Assembly: GCF_003350005.1 (NCBI RefSeq)
Contig: NZ_QLKS01000001.1
Location: 911,946 to 975,945, forward strand
Length of the DNA stretch: 64,000 bases
Reading direction: 5' to 3'
From: Psychrobacter proteolyticus
Lineage (GTDB): Bacteria; Pseudomonadota; Gammaproteobacteria; Pseudomonadales; Moraxellaceae
Below are positions 1 to 8,888 of this stretch, piece after piece. A program made the translations under genes and the position numbers. The first letter of the stretch is position 1. Each line of letters begins with the position of its first letter. The notes beneath the pieces are model-generated. The model worked only from the letters and a program-made list of their open reading frames with translations. It was not told the DNA's origin and made no database searches.

Positions 1-33
1 CTTTAATGGAGACGAAAAAACGCTTTACTAGGT

Positions 34-630
34 TTATGCTTTTTTTTGCATCTGTAGCGCCCACTTCTCAAGGTTTTCTTTGAGCACTAGTAAGTCCGCT
101 TCGATCCGTTTTTGATGATACGTAGGATTAGATGCTGGACGTACATAAGCAATATCTTCCCAATAAATAATAATGCTATTGGCCTTGGTCAATAGACCTT
201 TAACAAACGGTTCGATACTTACTGGCAGCTCTAACGGCACTTGATCCAAGCTAAAATCAGTTTTTTTGACTACTGGATTATTGCTGATTTGACTAGAACG
301 AATCGCACTGGGAATAGTAAGCGTCTTATCATCTGTACTGGTATCGACAAAACTGCTGTCTGGTCGCCACTGTCCATCAATCACTTGATAACGGGTATGC
401 GGCAGTTTAGTGTCTTCAAATATCAGGCAGTACTGTCCAAGCATACCGCGGCCATACTCATTATCACGACCTTTGATCCAATCAGGGCACGAAACGAGCT
501 TTGGATTGAGCTGTAAACGACGCGCGGTCATACGCAGCTTATCCAAACGCTGATCGATACCGTTCGGTTTGAGCGCCATCATACTCCCTAATACGAATAG
601 TACAATGATAACGCCAATCAATGTTCCCAT
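34..630 (-). CDS. Hypothetical membrane-anchored protein
   Basis: I do not recognise a named family for this 198-residue protein. Residues 1-20 are strongly hydrophobic (MGTLIGVIIVLFVLGSMMAL), which fits a single N-terminal membrane anchor with the remainder on one face of the membrane. The following residues are basic (QRLDKLRMTARRL). The C-terminal half contains a hydrophobic strand before a Trp-Glu-Asp stretch (IIIYWEDIAYVRP) and ends in an amphipathic, Lys-rich helix. There is no lipobox and no catalytic motif that I can see. The gene is alone on its strand and is transcribed away from the lipoprotein gene at 988. Function is unknown. Confidence 0.6.
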   Translation of the reverse strand: MGTLIGVIIVLFVLGSMMALKPNGIDQRLDKLRMTARRLQLNPKLVSCPDWIKGRDNEYGRGMLGQYCLIFEDTKLPHTRYQVIDGQWRPDSSFVDTSTDDKTLTIPSAIRSSQISNNPVVKKTDFSLDQVPLELPVSIEPFVKGLLTKANSIIIYWEDIAYVRPASNPTYHQKRIEADLLVLKENLEKWALQMQKKA

Positions 631-987
631 GATGGTCTGGCCTTTTGACTAAATGAAAAAGATACTAAGAGATATAGAGTGAAATATCGCTAATGAACCG
701 TTATTTATAAATAGTACATATAGTTTTGCGATTAGTACGATAATAAACAACGATATATAAGGGCTTATAATGAGCACGAACCATTAAAAATCAAGCGTTG
801 TCGTCCAATCGCGGTGCAACAGGTGCTTTTGAAACATATGACAATTTAGCAAGTTACGCTATTAAATCAGCTATTTAGCGTATACAAATTTACCGAACAC
901 AGCACGCTATAAAAACCAGATTCGAAAAGTGGTCAGCGCAAAAAAGTGCTATGATAAACCATAATTTTAAACGCGCGCAGGTTTATT

Positions 988-1527
988 ATGAATTATCTTA
1001 TTGAGTCAAACTCATCGGGCGCTTATCACGCTCGCAAGCTGATGAGTAAAGTCATGAGCAAAACAAGCATGAGCCTATCGCTACTTGGCGCGGTCGTACT
1101 GACATTATCGGGCTGTGCCACGACTCAGAGCCTAACTCCGCAGCAGTGTCAAAGCAGTAACTGGCAAGAAGTCGGCTATGCTGATGGCTCACAAGGTCGT
1201 TCAGGTGCTTACTTCGGTCACTATACTAATAGCTGCGCCAGTGTCGGCGGTGCTAGTCCTAACCGTATCCAATGGGAGCAAGGCCGTCAACAGGGTCTCA
1301 AAAACTATTGTAATGAGCTGAACGCTTATAAGCTCGGTCGCGAAGGCTATGACTGGCAACCTGTCTGTCCGTTAGAAGGTATTGAGAAGTTAGAAGAAGC
1401 CTACTCCCAAGGGCGCTACTACTACATCCGTCAGCGTGATCTCGACTACTTACGCTCACCTTACCCATTTGGCTACAGACATGCAGGCTTCGGTTACGGC
1501 TATCGTCCATTTGGCTACGGCTGGTAA
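988..1527 (+). CDS. DUF2799 family lipoprotein
   Basis: This 179-residue protein has a signal peptide with a lipobox-like end (LTLSGCATT), so it is probably a lipid-anchored envelope protein. The mature part resembles the DUF2799 family: a Trp-rich opening (QSSNWQEVGYADGSQG), a conserved Tyr/Gln/Gly-rich middle (WEQGRQQGLKNYC) and a Leu-Gly-Arg-x-Gly motif followed by a paired Cys (VCPLEG). The C-terminus is rich in Tyr, Gly and Phe (FGYGYRPFGYGW). The family has no established function. The start may lie further in, since residues 1-19 precede a second cluster of Met codons (MSKVMSKTSMSLSLLGAVV) that would give a more ordinary signal peptide length. A hairpin follows the stop. Confidence 0.75.
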   Translation: MNYLIESNSSGAYHARKLMSKVMSKTSMSLSLLGAVVLTLSGCATTQSLTPQQCQSSNWQEVGYADGSQGRSGAYFGHYTNSCASVGGASPNRIQWEQGRQQGLKNYCNELNAYKLGREGYDWQPVCPLEGIEKLEEAYSQGRYYYIRQRDLDYLRSPYPFGYRHAGFGYGYRPFGYGW

Positions 1528-1537
1528 AAAAAGAAAA

Positions 1538-1579
1538 CCTCACTAACGACTTAATTTGAGGTTTAAGTAGTTAATGAGG
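1538..1579. terminator. Hairpin downstream of the DUF2799 gene
   Basis: Arms at 1538-1553 and 1564-1579 pair at 14 of 16 positions (CCTCACTAACGACTTA with TAAGTAGTTAATGAGG). It starts 10 bases after the stop codon and is followed by a T-rich stretch (AAAATTTTATT), so it probably ends the DUF2799 transcript. Confidence 0.5.
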
Positions 1580-1736
1580 TTGGAGAAAATTTTATTATTT
1601 TAATTGTTTTTATTATAGCGGTGTTGGTTGTTTTACTGGTTGGGCTATTGATTTATCTAGCCAGTTTTCTACTATAGAGCCAAAGCTACTAGTACTGACT
1701 CACAGTGCTTAAGTTATTCAATATTTAGCTACTAAG

Positions 1737-2138
1737 CTACTCATTCACAAAGGCGATTTTGGTCAGTCCAGCATTACTTGCCGCTGCCAAGACTTGAGCG
1801 ACCGTATCGTACTTGCCTTCTTTATCTGCACGTAACTGTACTGCTGGATTCTTACCAGTCGCGCCTTGCTGCTGCAAGCGTGTCTCCAACTCTTCCATAC
1901 TGATTGGATCACTATCCCAGAATATCCCCGCATCTTTATCAATACTGACTTGAATCGCTTCTGGCGGCGTTTCATTGAGCGCGGCACTAGTCTCTGGCAA
2001 ATCTAAAGGCACCGTCGGATTCAGCACGGTCGCTGTCAATAAAAATATAATCATCAATACCAGCATGATATCGATAAGCGGAATGAGGTTCATCTCATCC
2101 ATGCTTCGTACGTCATCATCACCCAATTGAAATGCCAT
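1737..2138 (-). CDS. exbD: ExbD biopolymer transport protein
   Basis: ExbD is the small inner-membrane stator protein that, with ExbB, uses the proton gradient to energise TonB. The 133-residue product has the usual short cytoplasmic N-terminus, one membrane segment with the conserved functional Asp (MNLIPLIDIMLVLMIIFLL, Asp in PLIDIML) and a periplasmic C-terminal domain ending in the family's strand pattern (VAQVLAAASNAGLTKIAFV). I place the start at the ATG at 2138, with GAGAG a few bases upstream, rather than at an upstream TTG. It is the last gene of tonB-exbB-exbD. The gap from exbB is unusually long (160 bp) and holds 15-bp repeats. Confidence 0.9.
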   Translation of the reverse strand: MAFQLGDDDVRSMDEMNLIPLIDIMLVLMIIFLLTATVLNPTVPLDLPETSAALNETPPEAIQVSIDKDAGIFWDSDPISMEELETRLQQQGATGKNPAVQLRADKEGKYDTVAQVLAAASNAGLTKIAFVNE

Positions 2139-2216
2139 AGTTACTCTCAATGCTTTTGGTTATTTTCACACAGCCAGGCTATCTTTCGACTTGTCGTTTT
2201 AGCCTTTATAGACCCA

Positions 2217-2291
2217 ACGCTTGCAGCCTTAATGTTTACAGACTTATCGCTTACAGACCTAGCGTTTACAGAATCAGTATCTGCAAAATCA
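2217..2291. repeat. Five imperfect 15-bp tandem repeats between exbB and exbD
   Basis: Successive 15-base units start at 2217, 2232, 2247, 2262 and 2277. The core reads GCTTACAGACCTA with substitutions, and the middle units are the most alike. The array lies in the otherwise unexplained gap between the exbB stop and the exbD start, so it would be in the transcript if the genes are co-transcribed. A period of 15 keeps frame, but no convincing gene is associated with it. Confidence 0.6.
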
Positions 2292-2298
2292 ACACTAT

Positions 2299-2988
2299 CT
2301 ATAGTTGCTTCGGTACAGAACTACTGTAGTTGCTGGTATGCTGCGTCTCGCTAGTAGTTGAACGACTGCTTGTTGCAGCGTGCACTTGTGAGGCGCTAGC
2401 ATGATTGCTCGCAGTTACCTTAGTAGTATCCACAAGACCCGTTGATTGCGCCAATAAATCATGCGCTCTATCGTTGGCTTGATACATTATGCGGCGATTG
2501 ATACGTACTGCAAGGTTGTAAAACACCACGGCTGGAATCGCTACTGCAATACCAAGACCTGTCATAATCAGTGCTTCACCGACTGGCCCTGCAACTTGCC
2601 CCAATCCTGCCTGACCACTCACACCGATGTTGTGCAAGGCATGGAAAATACCCCATACAGTACCAAACAAGCCAATGAACGGTGCAATTGCTGCCGTCGT
2701 GCCAAGAATTGGCAGACCGCGCTCACTAGCAAAACGATAGCGACCGATATGCTTGAGCAAAGTCTGCTCAGTCACCAAACGGCATGTGGCAGCATCAGCA
2801 CCAGCCAAGTCAGACTGCTTGGCTTGTAATTGCTGACTCAAATCATCTGCTACATTGGTCGCCAGTTTGCGACTTTGCAATACGCGGACGATACCTGTCA
2901 CCCAAGAGAGAATAGATAACGCAAGCAACAAAAAGAACAACGTTTTTGTCACCATGTCGCTGATCTGCCAGTATTGCATAAAGTCCAT
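2299..2988 (-). CDS. exbB: ExbB, MotA/TolQ/ExbB proton channel family
   Basis: ExbB is the polytopic inner-membrane component of the TonB energising complex. The 229-residue product has an N-terminal membrane segment (TLFFLLLALSILSW), a cytoplasmic helical region, and two C-terminal membrane segments. The conserved family signature spans the region from LPILGTTAAIAPFIGLFGTVWGI to the GPVGEALIMTGLGIAVAIPAV segment. The start at 2988 is supported by a strong AAGGAG at 2995-3000; the longer reading frame from 3015 would place that site inside the gene. The C-terminus is Ser/Thr-rich and longer than usual (about 45 residues after the last helix). It lies between tonB and exbD in the same direction. 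Confidence 0.9.
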   Translation of the reverse strand: MDFMQYWQISDMVTKTLFFLLLALSILSWVTGIVRVLQSRKLATNVADDLSQQLQAKQSDLAGADAATCRLVTEQTLLKHIGRYRFASERGLPILGTTAAIAPFIGLFGTVWGIFHALHNIGVSGQAGLGQVAGPVGEALIMTGLGIAVAIPAVVFYNLAVRINRRIMYQANDRAHDLLAQSTGLVDTTKVTASNHASASQVHAATSSRSTTSETQHTSNYSSSVPKQL

Positions 2989-3096
2989 GTCAGACTCCTT
3001 AATGTGTAATGCCATTACATGATACTGAGGTAAATACCATGTTTAGTTTTATAATGAAAAATGATCAATAAATACGTTGTTATAAAGTATGAGCTA

Positions 3097-4056
3097 TCAA
3101 GGAACCGCGTAACTGATCGGTAGGGTCACATCACCTACCACGGGTACGCCATTCTTAGTAAAGGGTTTGAATTTGCCCGATCGCACTTGACGTCGGGCTT
3201 CTTTGTCTACTAGCGGATTACCTGATGATTGGGCAACGCGCACGTTATCGATGCCGCCTTGCTTGTTGACTCGTAATACCAAGACAACATTGAGCGTATC
3301 ACCAGAACGGGCTCTACGTGCGGCGCGCTCAGGGAAACTAAAGTTTGGCGCAGATGCCCAGTTGGCTGAGCTAGCAGTAAAGCTCACAGGCTCATTACTC
3401 TGTGCTAAAGCAGCTGCTGCTTCTGCCTCAGCTCTTGCTTGTGCAGCGGCGGCCTCTGCGGCAGCCTTCGCTTGAGCGGCAGCTTTGGCATCAGCGACTC
3501 TTTTGGCTTCTTGCTCTGCCCTAGCTTGCGCCTCTTGCTCAGCTTTTCTGACTTGTCGCTCTGATTCAGCTTGGGCAGCTGCTTTGCGCTGTGCTTCAGC
3601 TGCTGAATTATCAACCTTTGGTTTCGGTAGTGGCTCTTTTGGGGCTACTTTTTGACTGGTATCAGGACGAGGCTTTTCTGACGCTATAACAGGCGTCACT
3701 TTCGGCTCTATATTTTTTACAACAGGCTCTTTTGGTTTTACTGGGGTCTCTGTTGGTTGTTTAACCGGTTCTTTAGGCTTTGGTTCAGGTTGCGGCACTG
3801 GCTGAACTTGTACCTCAGGCTGTACTTCTTTTTTGGCTGTGACTGTTTGCTTTTCTACTTCAGTTGAGACCGTTTTTGCCGGTAATGACACAAACTTTAT
3901 CTCAAGTGGTGACATCTCTTTTTTTGGCTCAGGTTTGAGTTCAGGCGTTTTTATTGCCACTAGTGCAATTGCGGCAAGCACATGGAGTCCTAGTACTGCA
4001 ACAATAGCTAGCAATAACGACTTAAGTGGTGGCGCGTCTAAATCCGTTGAACTCAT
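3097..4056 (-). CDS. tonB: TonB energy-transducing protein
   Basis: TonB spans the periplasm and pulls on outer-membrane receptors such as the one encoded at 10368. The 319-residue product has an N-terminal cytoplasmic tail and membrane anchor (LLLAIVAVLGLHVLAAIALVAI), with the conserved His in the helix. Then comes a long Pro/Lys/Glu-rich spacer (residues about 40-150), an Ala/Glu/Lys-rich region of likely coiled coil (about 150-215), and a C-terminal TonB domain (FPERAARRARSGDTLNVVLVLRVNKQGG, then VAQSSGNPLVDKEARR). The Ala-rich coiled insert resembles TolA but the C-terminal domain and the exbB-exbD context favour TonB. A Fur-box-like palindrome lies about 55 bases upstream of the start. 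Confidence 0.88.
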   Translation of the reverse strand: MSSTDLDAPPLKSLLLAIVAVLGLHVLAAIALVAIKTPELKPEPKKEMSPLEIKFVSLPAKTVSTEVEKQTVTAKKEVQPEVQVQPVPQPEPKPKEPVKQPTETPVKPKEPVVKNIEPKVTPVIASEKPRPDTSQKVAPKEPLPKPKVDNSAAEAQRKAAAQAESERQVRKAEQEAQARAEQEAKRVADAKAAAQAKAAAEAAAAQARAEAEAAAALAQSNEPVSFTASSANWASAPNFSFPERAARRARSGDTLNVVLVLRVNKQGGIDNVRVAQSSGNPLVDKEARRQVRSGKFKPFTKNGVPVVGDVTLPISYAVP

Positions 4057-4109
4057 AACAGCCTAATGTTTATTACTCAGAGTAGAATGGCGTAGATAAT
4101 AATGCAAAC

Positions 4110-4122
4110 GATAATTATTATC
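4110..4122. promoter_or_regulatory. Fur-box-like palindrome upstream of tonB
   Basis: GATAATTATTATC is a perfect 6-1-6 inverted repeat, the canonical Fur-box core arrangement of GATAAT hexamers. It lies in the tonB promoter region. It suggests iron-dependent repression of tonB-exbB-exbD. Confidence 0.65.
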
Positions 4123-4307
4123 AATAATAATTTACAATATTTTCGCTATTTAATACATCTCTGACACATGGCATTGCTTAGTAGTTTTACCTATCAGGGC
4201 GCTCATTTTCATGAACGTTCCTTACTTCTATACTTCACTACTATGAATCTTATCTTTACATCAAATGATACGTTGCGTTTAATATAGCAAGTGCTGTTAA
4301 TAAAAAC

Positions 4308-4330
4308 CATTATCATTTATATTGATAATG
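4308..4330. promoter_or_regulatory. Fur-box-like palindrome upstream of the siderophore ABC operon
   Basis: The sequence has perfect 8-base arms CATTATCA (4308-4315) and TGATAATG (4323-4330) separated by 7 bases. The arms match Fur-box hexamer content. It lies 210 bases upstream of the binding-protein gene, which implies a long leader or a promoter near this site. The whole 4057-4542 interval is the divergent control region for the tonB and ABC operons. Confidence 0.65.
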
Positions 4331-4542
4331 AGTCTCAACTACTTTATTATAATCGCTGTCTTGTCTACCCATACTATTTTTATAAAAACTATTCGTATAA
4401 AAAATTAGTGATTGGTACTAAGTAGACTATTTATTTTATGCTTTTTATCTCAAGCATCTTTCAGACTTAATATTTTTAGCGTTATTCATTTGCAATTATT
4501 TTAGACAATTGCTTAAACATTTTTTGATAGACCGAGTTCATT

Positions 4543-5595
4543 ATGCCGACACCCTTATTATCTAGCAGATCTACCGCCTCTTTTTTTAAACGTCCATTAT
4601 TGACTGCTGCCATGACAGCGTTGTTAGCTACTGTAGTGGCAGGATGTAGCTCGCCTGAATCCAATGACTCTGAGCCAGCAGACGCCAAAACTGAAAACCC
4701 AACGGCTGATGAATCACAGAACGTTGCCAATAACGACGCTGTATCTGCTGAGAAAATCATGGTCAATACCGTAAAAGGTGATGTTGAGCTGGCTATGAAC
4801 CCATCGCCACTTGTCGTTTATGATATGACGTTGATGCAAGACTTGGCCGCGCTAGATGTGGCGGTCGATGGTATGCCTGGTGGTCTATTACTAAAGAATC
4901 TACACTCAGAAACACAGCCTGATCCAAAATCGGTAGGTACTGTGTTTGAGCCAGATCTTGAAGCGTTGAATGCAATGCAGCCACAAGCTATTTTGGTCGG
5001 TTCACGCATGGCAGAAAAATACGACGAGTTATCAAGTATCGCGCCGACATTGGACATGAGTATTGATACAGCCAATATCTATGAGTCAAGCAAGCAGCGC
5101 CTGCATGATCTAGGTGCGCTGTTCGGTAAAAGCGATCAAGCCGCTAAGCTACAACAGAACATCGATGGACTCATCACTGAGACCAAGAGTCTAACAAAAG
5201 AAAATAAAGGCACTGGCCTAGTCGTCATGGTCAATGGCAATAAAATGTCAGCCTATGGTGACAAGTCTCGCTATGGTTTTATCCATACTGTGTTAGGTGT
5301 ACCAATGGCAGATGACAAAATTGCCGATGCGCCTCATGGTCAGCCGATATCGTTTGAATACATCCAAAAAGCCAATCCTGATTGGTTATTTGTCATCGAC
5401 CGCAGTGCCGCAATTGGTGAAGACGGTATTGGTGCCAAGGCCGTATTAGACAATCCATTGGTTGCCCAGAGCAATGCGTGGAGCAAGCAGCAAGTGGTTT
5501 ATTTGAGCCCAGACTCTTACTTAGCATTTGGCGGCTACTATCAGTGGATGCAGGATCTAACGACGATCAAAGATGCTTTTGCTAGCGCTAAATAA
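4543..5595 (+). CDS. Siderophore ABC transporter substrate-binding lipoprotein (FatB/YclQ-like)
   Basis: The 350-residue product is a class III periplasmic binding protein for an iron-siderophore complex. It has a signal peptide with lipobox (ATVVAGC), an acidic linker (residues about 38-65), and a two-lobed FatB/CeuE-type domain. Recognisable family segments are VVYDMTLMQDLAALDVAVDGMPGG, VGTVFEPDLEALNAMQPQAILVG and the C-terminal NPDWLFVIDRSAAIGEDG. It heads a transport operon with two permeases and an ATPase in the same direction, just as in the anguibactin, petrobactin and enterobactin-type uptake systems. The siderophore cannot be told from sequence. Expression is probably iron-repressed through the palindrome upstream. 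Confidence 0.88.
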   Translation: MPTPLLSSRSTASFFKRPLLTAAMTALLATVVAGCSSPESNDSEPADAKTENPTADESQNVANNDAVSAEKIMVNTVKGDVELAMNPSPLVVYDMTLMQDLAALDVAVDGMPGGLLLKNLHSETQPDPKSVGTVFEPDLEALNAMQPQAILVGSRMAEKYDELSSIAPTLDMSIDTANIYESSKQRLHDLGALFGKSDQAAKLQQNIDGLITETKSLTKENKGTGLVVMVNGNKMSAYGDKSRYGFIHTVLGVPMADDKIADAPHGQPISFEYIQKANPDWLFVIDRSAAIGEDGIGAKAVLDNPLVAQSNAWSKQQVVYLSPDSYLAFGGYYQWMQDLTTIKDAFASAK

Positions 5596-5676
5596 CGTCG
5601 TTAATGATAAAAACGATTGTTGTACAAGCAAGTATTATTGCCGTTAACACTGCTCATGTTTAAGCCAGTAAAGATT

Positions 5677-6762
5677 ATGTCGTTATTTTCACACCGTACT
5701 CACGCTAGGCTCAAATCCAGTACTGCTCCATCAGCGTCAAGCTGGCAAAGAGGTACTGGCAATGCGTTACATCAACGTACTGTCATACCACCGTGGTTCA
5801 TCAATACAGCAAGCCTCATTCTTATGGGGCTTTTGGTGTTATTGAGCCTATCTATTGGTGTGGCTGATTTTTCGTGGTCAGGTATCTTGCAAAGCCTGCT
5901 GACTCAAAGTGCCAATTCCGATAGCTCATTATTGTTGGTTAGCCGTATACCGCGCACCATCGCCATTATTTTGACTGGTATTGCGATGGCAGTAGCTGGG
6001 ATGATTATCCAAGTAGTGCTAAAAAACCGCTTTGTAGAGCCATCTATGGTTGGTGCAACTCAGAGCGCGGCACTTGGTTTGCTAGTGGTCAGTTTATTGT
6101 TCCCTGCCAGTGCCCTCATTGTAAAAATGGGTGTGGCAACCATCGCTGCCGTTTTTGGCATGATGCTATTTATGCTGCTCATTCATCGCATTCCGCCTAC
6201 TGATTTTTTGATGATTCCACTGATTGGCATTGTCTTCGGCGGCATTATCGAAGCCGTCACTACCTTTATCGCCTATCAAACCGAGTCGCTACAGATGCTG
6301 AGTGTTTGGCAATTTGGGGATTTTTCAGGCGTATTGGCAGGGCGCTATGAGCTGTTGTGGCTCACGGGTGGACTTTGTGTGCTGGCCTATATCATAGCTG
6401 ACAAGCTGACTATCGTTGGTTTGGGTGACAATATCGCCTTAAACTTAGGTATTAGTAAGCGTCAGGTCACTTGGATTGGCGTGGGTATGGTAGCCATGAT
6501 GAGCGCTGTCGTGGTCGTGACTGTGGGCATGATTCCTTTTATTGGGCTGGTCGTGCCAAACATTGTGAGCCGTCTAATGGGAGATAAATTGCGTCGCAGC
6601 TTGCCAGCAGTTGCCCTACTTGGTGCTTCAGCCGTGCTGCTATGCGATATTATCGGGCGATCTATTCGCTACCCATTTGAAGTGCCGGTCGCCACTATCT
6701 TTGGTGTGGTTGGTACGGTGCTGTTTTTATGGCTGTTATTACGTGCGCCAGCTGAGCAGTAG
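5677..6762 (+). CDS. Siderophore ABC transporter permease (FatD/YclN-like, FecCD family)
   Basis: This is an inner-membrane permease of the FecCD family, with about nine hydrophobic segments. Signature stretches are SRIPRTIAIILTGIAMAVAGMIIQ near the start of the domain and GMIPFIGLVVPNIVSR in the region that contacts the ATPase. It is the first of two different permeases that should form a heterodimer. The start is uncertain: the open frame extends upstream to 5617, with ATG codons at 5656 and 5677, and none has a good ribosome site. I use 5677, which leaves a polar N-terminal tail of about 45 residues before the first membrane helix, longer than is typical. Confidence 0.85.
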   Translation: MSLFSHRTHARLKSSTAPSASSWQRGTGNALHQRTVIPPWFINTASLILMGLLVLLSLSIGVADFSWSGILQSLLTQSANSDSSLLLVSRIPRTIAIILTGIAMAVAGMIIQVVLKNRFVEPSMVGATQSAALGLLVVSLLFPASALIVKMGVATIAAVFGMMLFMLLIHRIPPTDFLMIPLIGIVFGGIIEAVTTFIAYQTESLQMLSVWQFGDFSGVLAGRYELLWLTGGLCVLAYIIADKLTIVGLGDNIALNLGISKRQVTWIGVGMVAMMSAVVVVTVGMIPFIGLVVPNIVSRLMGDKLRRSLPAVALLGASAVLLCDIIGRSIRYPFEVPVATIFGVVGTVLFLWLLLRAPAEQ

Positions 6763-6857
6763 CACCATGTTCACTAACTATGTATTAATTTTCAACACTC
6801 ACTTACCGTCGTTCATTTTTGCCTTATTAGATAAGCTTGGCACCATAGGATTTTTGT

Positions 6858-7943
6858 ATGTTCTCATCAACTAAGCTTACTTCTACCAAGACTGATGCTA
6901 CCAAAACCAGCACAGCGATAGATAACTCATCTTCAGCAGATGGTCAGTATTCAGCCGCTGCCCAAGGTCATTTGGCAAAGCTTTGGGCATGGATAGCTGC
7001 GCATCCGAAATCTATTGCAGCTATTATTCTACTGATCTCGATGACCTTGTTTATGACGCTCAATGTCAATGGCTATTGGGACTTTGCGCTACCATTACGC
7101 GGCAAAAAACTGCTAGCACTGATGGTGGTTGGCTATGCGATTGGCGTGTCGACGTTACTGTTTCAGACGTTGACTCACAATCCAATTCTAACGCCCTCCC
7201 TACTCGGATTTGATTCACTCTATGTTCTGTTGCAGAGCTTACTGGTTTTCTTTTTAGGTGCGATTAGCTTTACCAGTCTCGATCCTATTGCCAAGTTCAC
7301 GCTAGAGATTGTCCTGATGTTTGGCGCATCTTTATTATTGTTTAAGCTATTATTTTCTAAAAGCAGTCAGGATTTGACGCGGCTAATATTGGTGGGTGTT
7401 ATCTTTGGCGTGTTGTTTCGCAGCTTATCAGCACTCATTGCACGGCTGATTAACCCTGATGATTTTGTGGTCGTACAGTCTGCTAGCTACGCACAGTTCA
7501 ATACGGTCAACCCTCAGCTGCTGGGCATCAGCTTATTTATCTGTGCCATCACTGCGATATTTGTGTGGCGCTGGCGTTATCAGTGCGATGTGTTGATGCT
7601 CGGACAAGCACAAGCCGTCAATCTTGGTATCAATTATCAACGTCTGGCATTTGGTCTATTAACTGTCATTGCTGTACTGGTTGCCACGGCTACCGCTCTG
7701 GTCGGTCCAGTGACTTTCTTTGGTCTACTGGTTTGCGCATTGACCAATCGCATCGCTCGACATATGTATCACACCGAGCGGCTGATATTGGTCAGTTTGG
7801 TTGCCATGATTTGCTTAGTGCTGGGTCAGACTATCTTTGAGCAAGTGCTAGATATGGCAGGCGTATTGTCCGTCGTGATAGAGCTAGCAGGCGGATTGAT
7901 GTTCTTAGCATTGATATTTATGTCTCAGCGCCGTTCTTTATGA
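6858..7943 (+). CDS. Siderophore ABC transporter permease (FatC/YclO-like, FecCD family)
   Basis: The 361-residue protein is the second FecCD-family permease of the operon. It has a Ser/Thr-rich hydrophilic N-terminus (about 40 residues) followed by multiple membrane helices. Family features include GYAIGVSTLLFQTLTHNPILTPSLLG, in which Asn-Pro-Ile-Leu-Thr-Pro is typical, and the late GPVTFFGLLVCALTNRIARH segment that couples to the ATPase. AGGA is placed correctly before the ATG. Together with the preceding permease and the following ATPase it completes a heterodimeric importer. Confidence 0.87.
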   Translation: MFSSTKLTSTKTDATKTSTAIDNSSSADGQYSAAAQGHLAKLWAWIAAHPKSIAAIILLISMTLFMTLNVNGYWDFALPLRGKKLLALMVVGYAIGVSTLLFQTLTHNPILTPSLLGFDSLYVLLQSLLVFFLGAISFTSLDPIAKFTLEIVLMFGASLLLFKLLFSKSSQDLTRLILVGVIFGVLFRSLSALIARLINPDDFVVVQSASYAQFNTVNPQLLGISLFICAITAIFVWRWRYQCDVLMLGQAQAVNLGINYQRLAFGLLTVIAVLVATATALVGPVTFFGLLVCALTNRIARHMYHTERLILVSLVAMICLVLGQTIFEQVLDMAGVLSVVIELAGGLMFLALIFMSQRRSL

Positions 7944-8020
7944 TTACTTAGCCGACATTGTTTATTTAGCTGATGCTGTTGATAGAGAAAAACCTAAGAC
8001 TTTTTTAAATAAGACTGACT

Positions 8021-8791
8021 ATGATTAAACTGAATAATATCTCTCACCATATTGGCAAACAACAAATCTTGCATGACATCACATTGTCTCTGCCACCTGC
8101 TCAAGTGATTGCTTTGATTGGGCCTAACGGTGCTGGGAAGTCTACGTTGTTTTCTGTTATGGCCCGCTTGCAGCCGCTACAATCTGGGCAGGTGAGCTTC
8201 GCTGTAGATAATGAGGAACGTGATATTGTCAGCTGTCAGGCGCGGACGCTGGCCAAGACTGTCGCGATGCTTGGGCAAGACAATCATGTGCAAGGACGCC
8301 TGCGCGTACATGAGCTACTGATGTTTGGTCGTTACCCTTATCATCAAGGACAACCAACCGCTGACGATCAGCAAAAAGTGCAAGAAATCCTTGAGCGCTT
8401 TGAGCTTGAGCCACTTGCCGAGCGTTTCTTGTCAACGCTATCAGGTGGACAGCGTCAGCGCGTGCTGATTGCTATGATTGTCTGCCAAGATACACCCTAT
8501 CTATTGCTCGATGAGCCACTGAACAACCTAGACATGTATCATGCTGGTCGACTCATGCGTGAGCTACGCCAGCTTAGCCACAATCAGCAAAAAACCGTGG
8601 TAATCGTCCTGCATGATATCAACCAAGCGGCACAGTTTGCTGATACAGTGGTTACGATGAAAGCAGGAGAAGTGACCGCTGTAGGTCGCCCTGCTGATGT
8701 TATTACTAAAGAGACGATGAAAGATTTATACAACGTCGATGTCACTGTCCTAAGTCATCAAGGCCGTCCAGTGATTGTTGATGCGGTTTAA
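8021..8791 (+). CDS. Siderophore ABC transporter ATP-binding protein (YclP/FatE-like)
   Basis: This 256-residue ATPase powers siderophore import. It contains the Walker A motif GPNGAGKS near residue 35, the ABC signature LSGGQRQR, Walker B with the catalytic Glu (YLLLDEPLNNLD) and the switch His (VIVLHDINQA). Its length and motifs match iron-siderophore ATPases of the FepC/YclP type. It is the last gene of the operon and faces the convergent PepSY gene across a hairpin. Confidence 0.9.
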   Translation: MIKLNNISHHIGKQQILHDITLSLPPAQVIALIGPNGAGKSTLFSVMARLQPLQSGQVSFAVDNEERDIVSCQARTLAKTVAMLGQDNHVQGRLRVHELLMFGRYPYHQGQPTADDQQKVQEILERFELEPLAERFLSTLSGGQRQRVLIAMIVCQDTPYLLLDEPLNNLDMYHAGRLMRELRQLSHNQQKTVVIVLHDINQAAQFADTVVTMKAGEVTAVGRPADVITKETMKDLYNVDVTVLSHQGRPVIVDAV

Positions 8792-8822
8792 TGACTGGTT
8801 ATATTCAAGTACGCAATAAAAA

Positions 8823-8864
8823 CTCAATATATTACTAGCACATTGGTACTAGCAATATATTGAG
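8823..8864. terminator. Hairpin between convergent ABC and PepSY genes
   Basis: Arms CTCAATATATTACTAG (8823-8838) and CTAGCAATATATTGAG (8849-8864) pair at 15 of 16 positions. It lies midway between two convergent stop codons and could serve both strands, although the stem is AT-rich and no clear T-run follows. Confidence 0.45.
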
Positions 8865-8888
8865 CATATTAATTTTATGTCTTAATAT

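Noticed and set aside
2127..2354. Plus-strand frame with LAFIDP-type pentapeptide-like repeats
   Set aside because: It is antisense to the exbB end and gap, and its repeats arise from the 15-base DNA repeat; no ribosome site.
3203..3614. Ala-rich frames overlapping tonB on both strands
   Set aside because: These are shadows of the TonB Ala/Lys/Glu-rich region in other frames.
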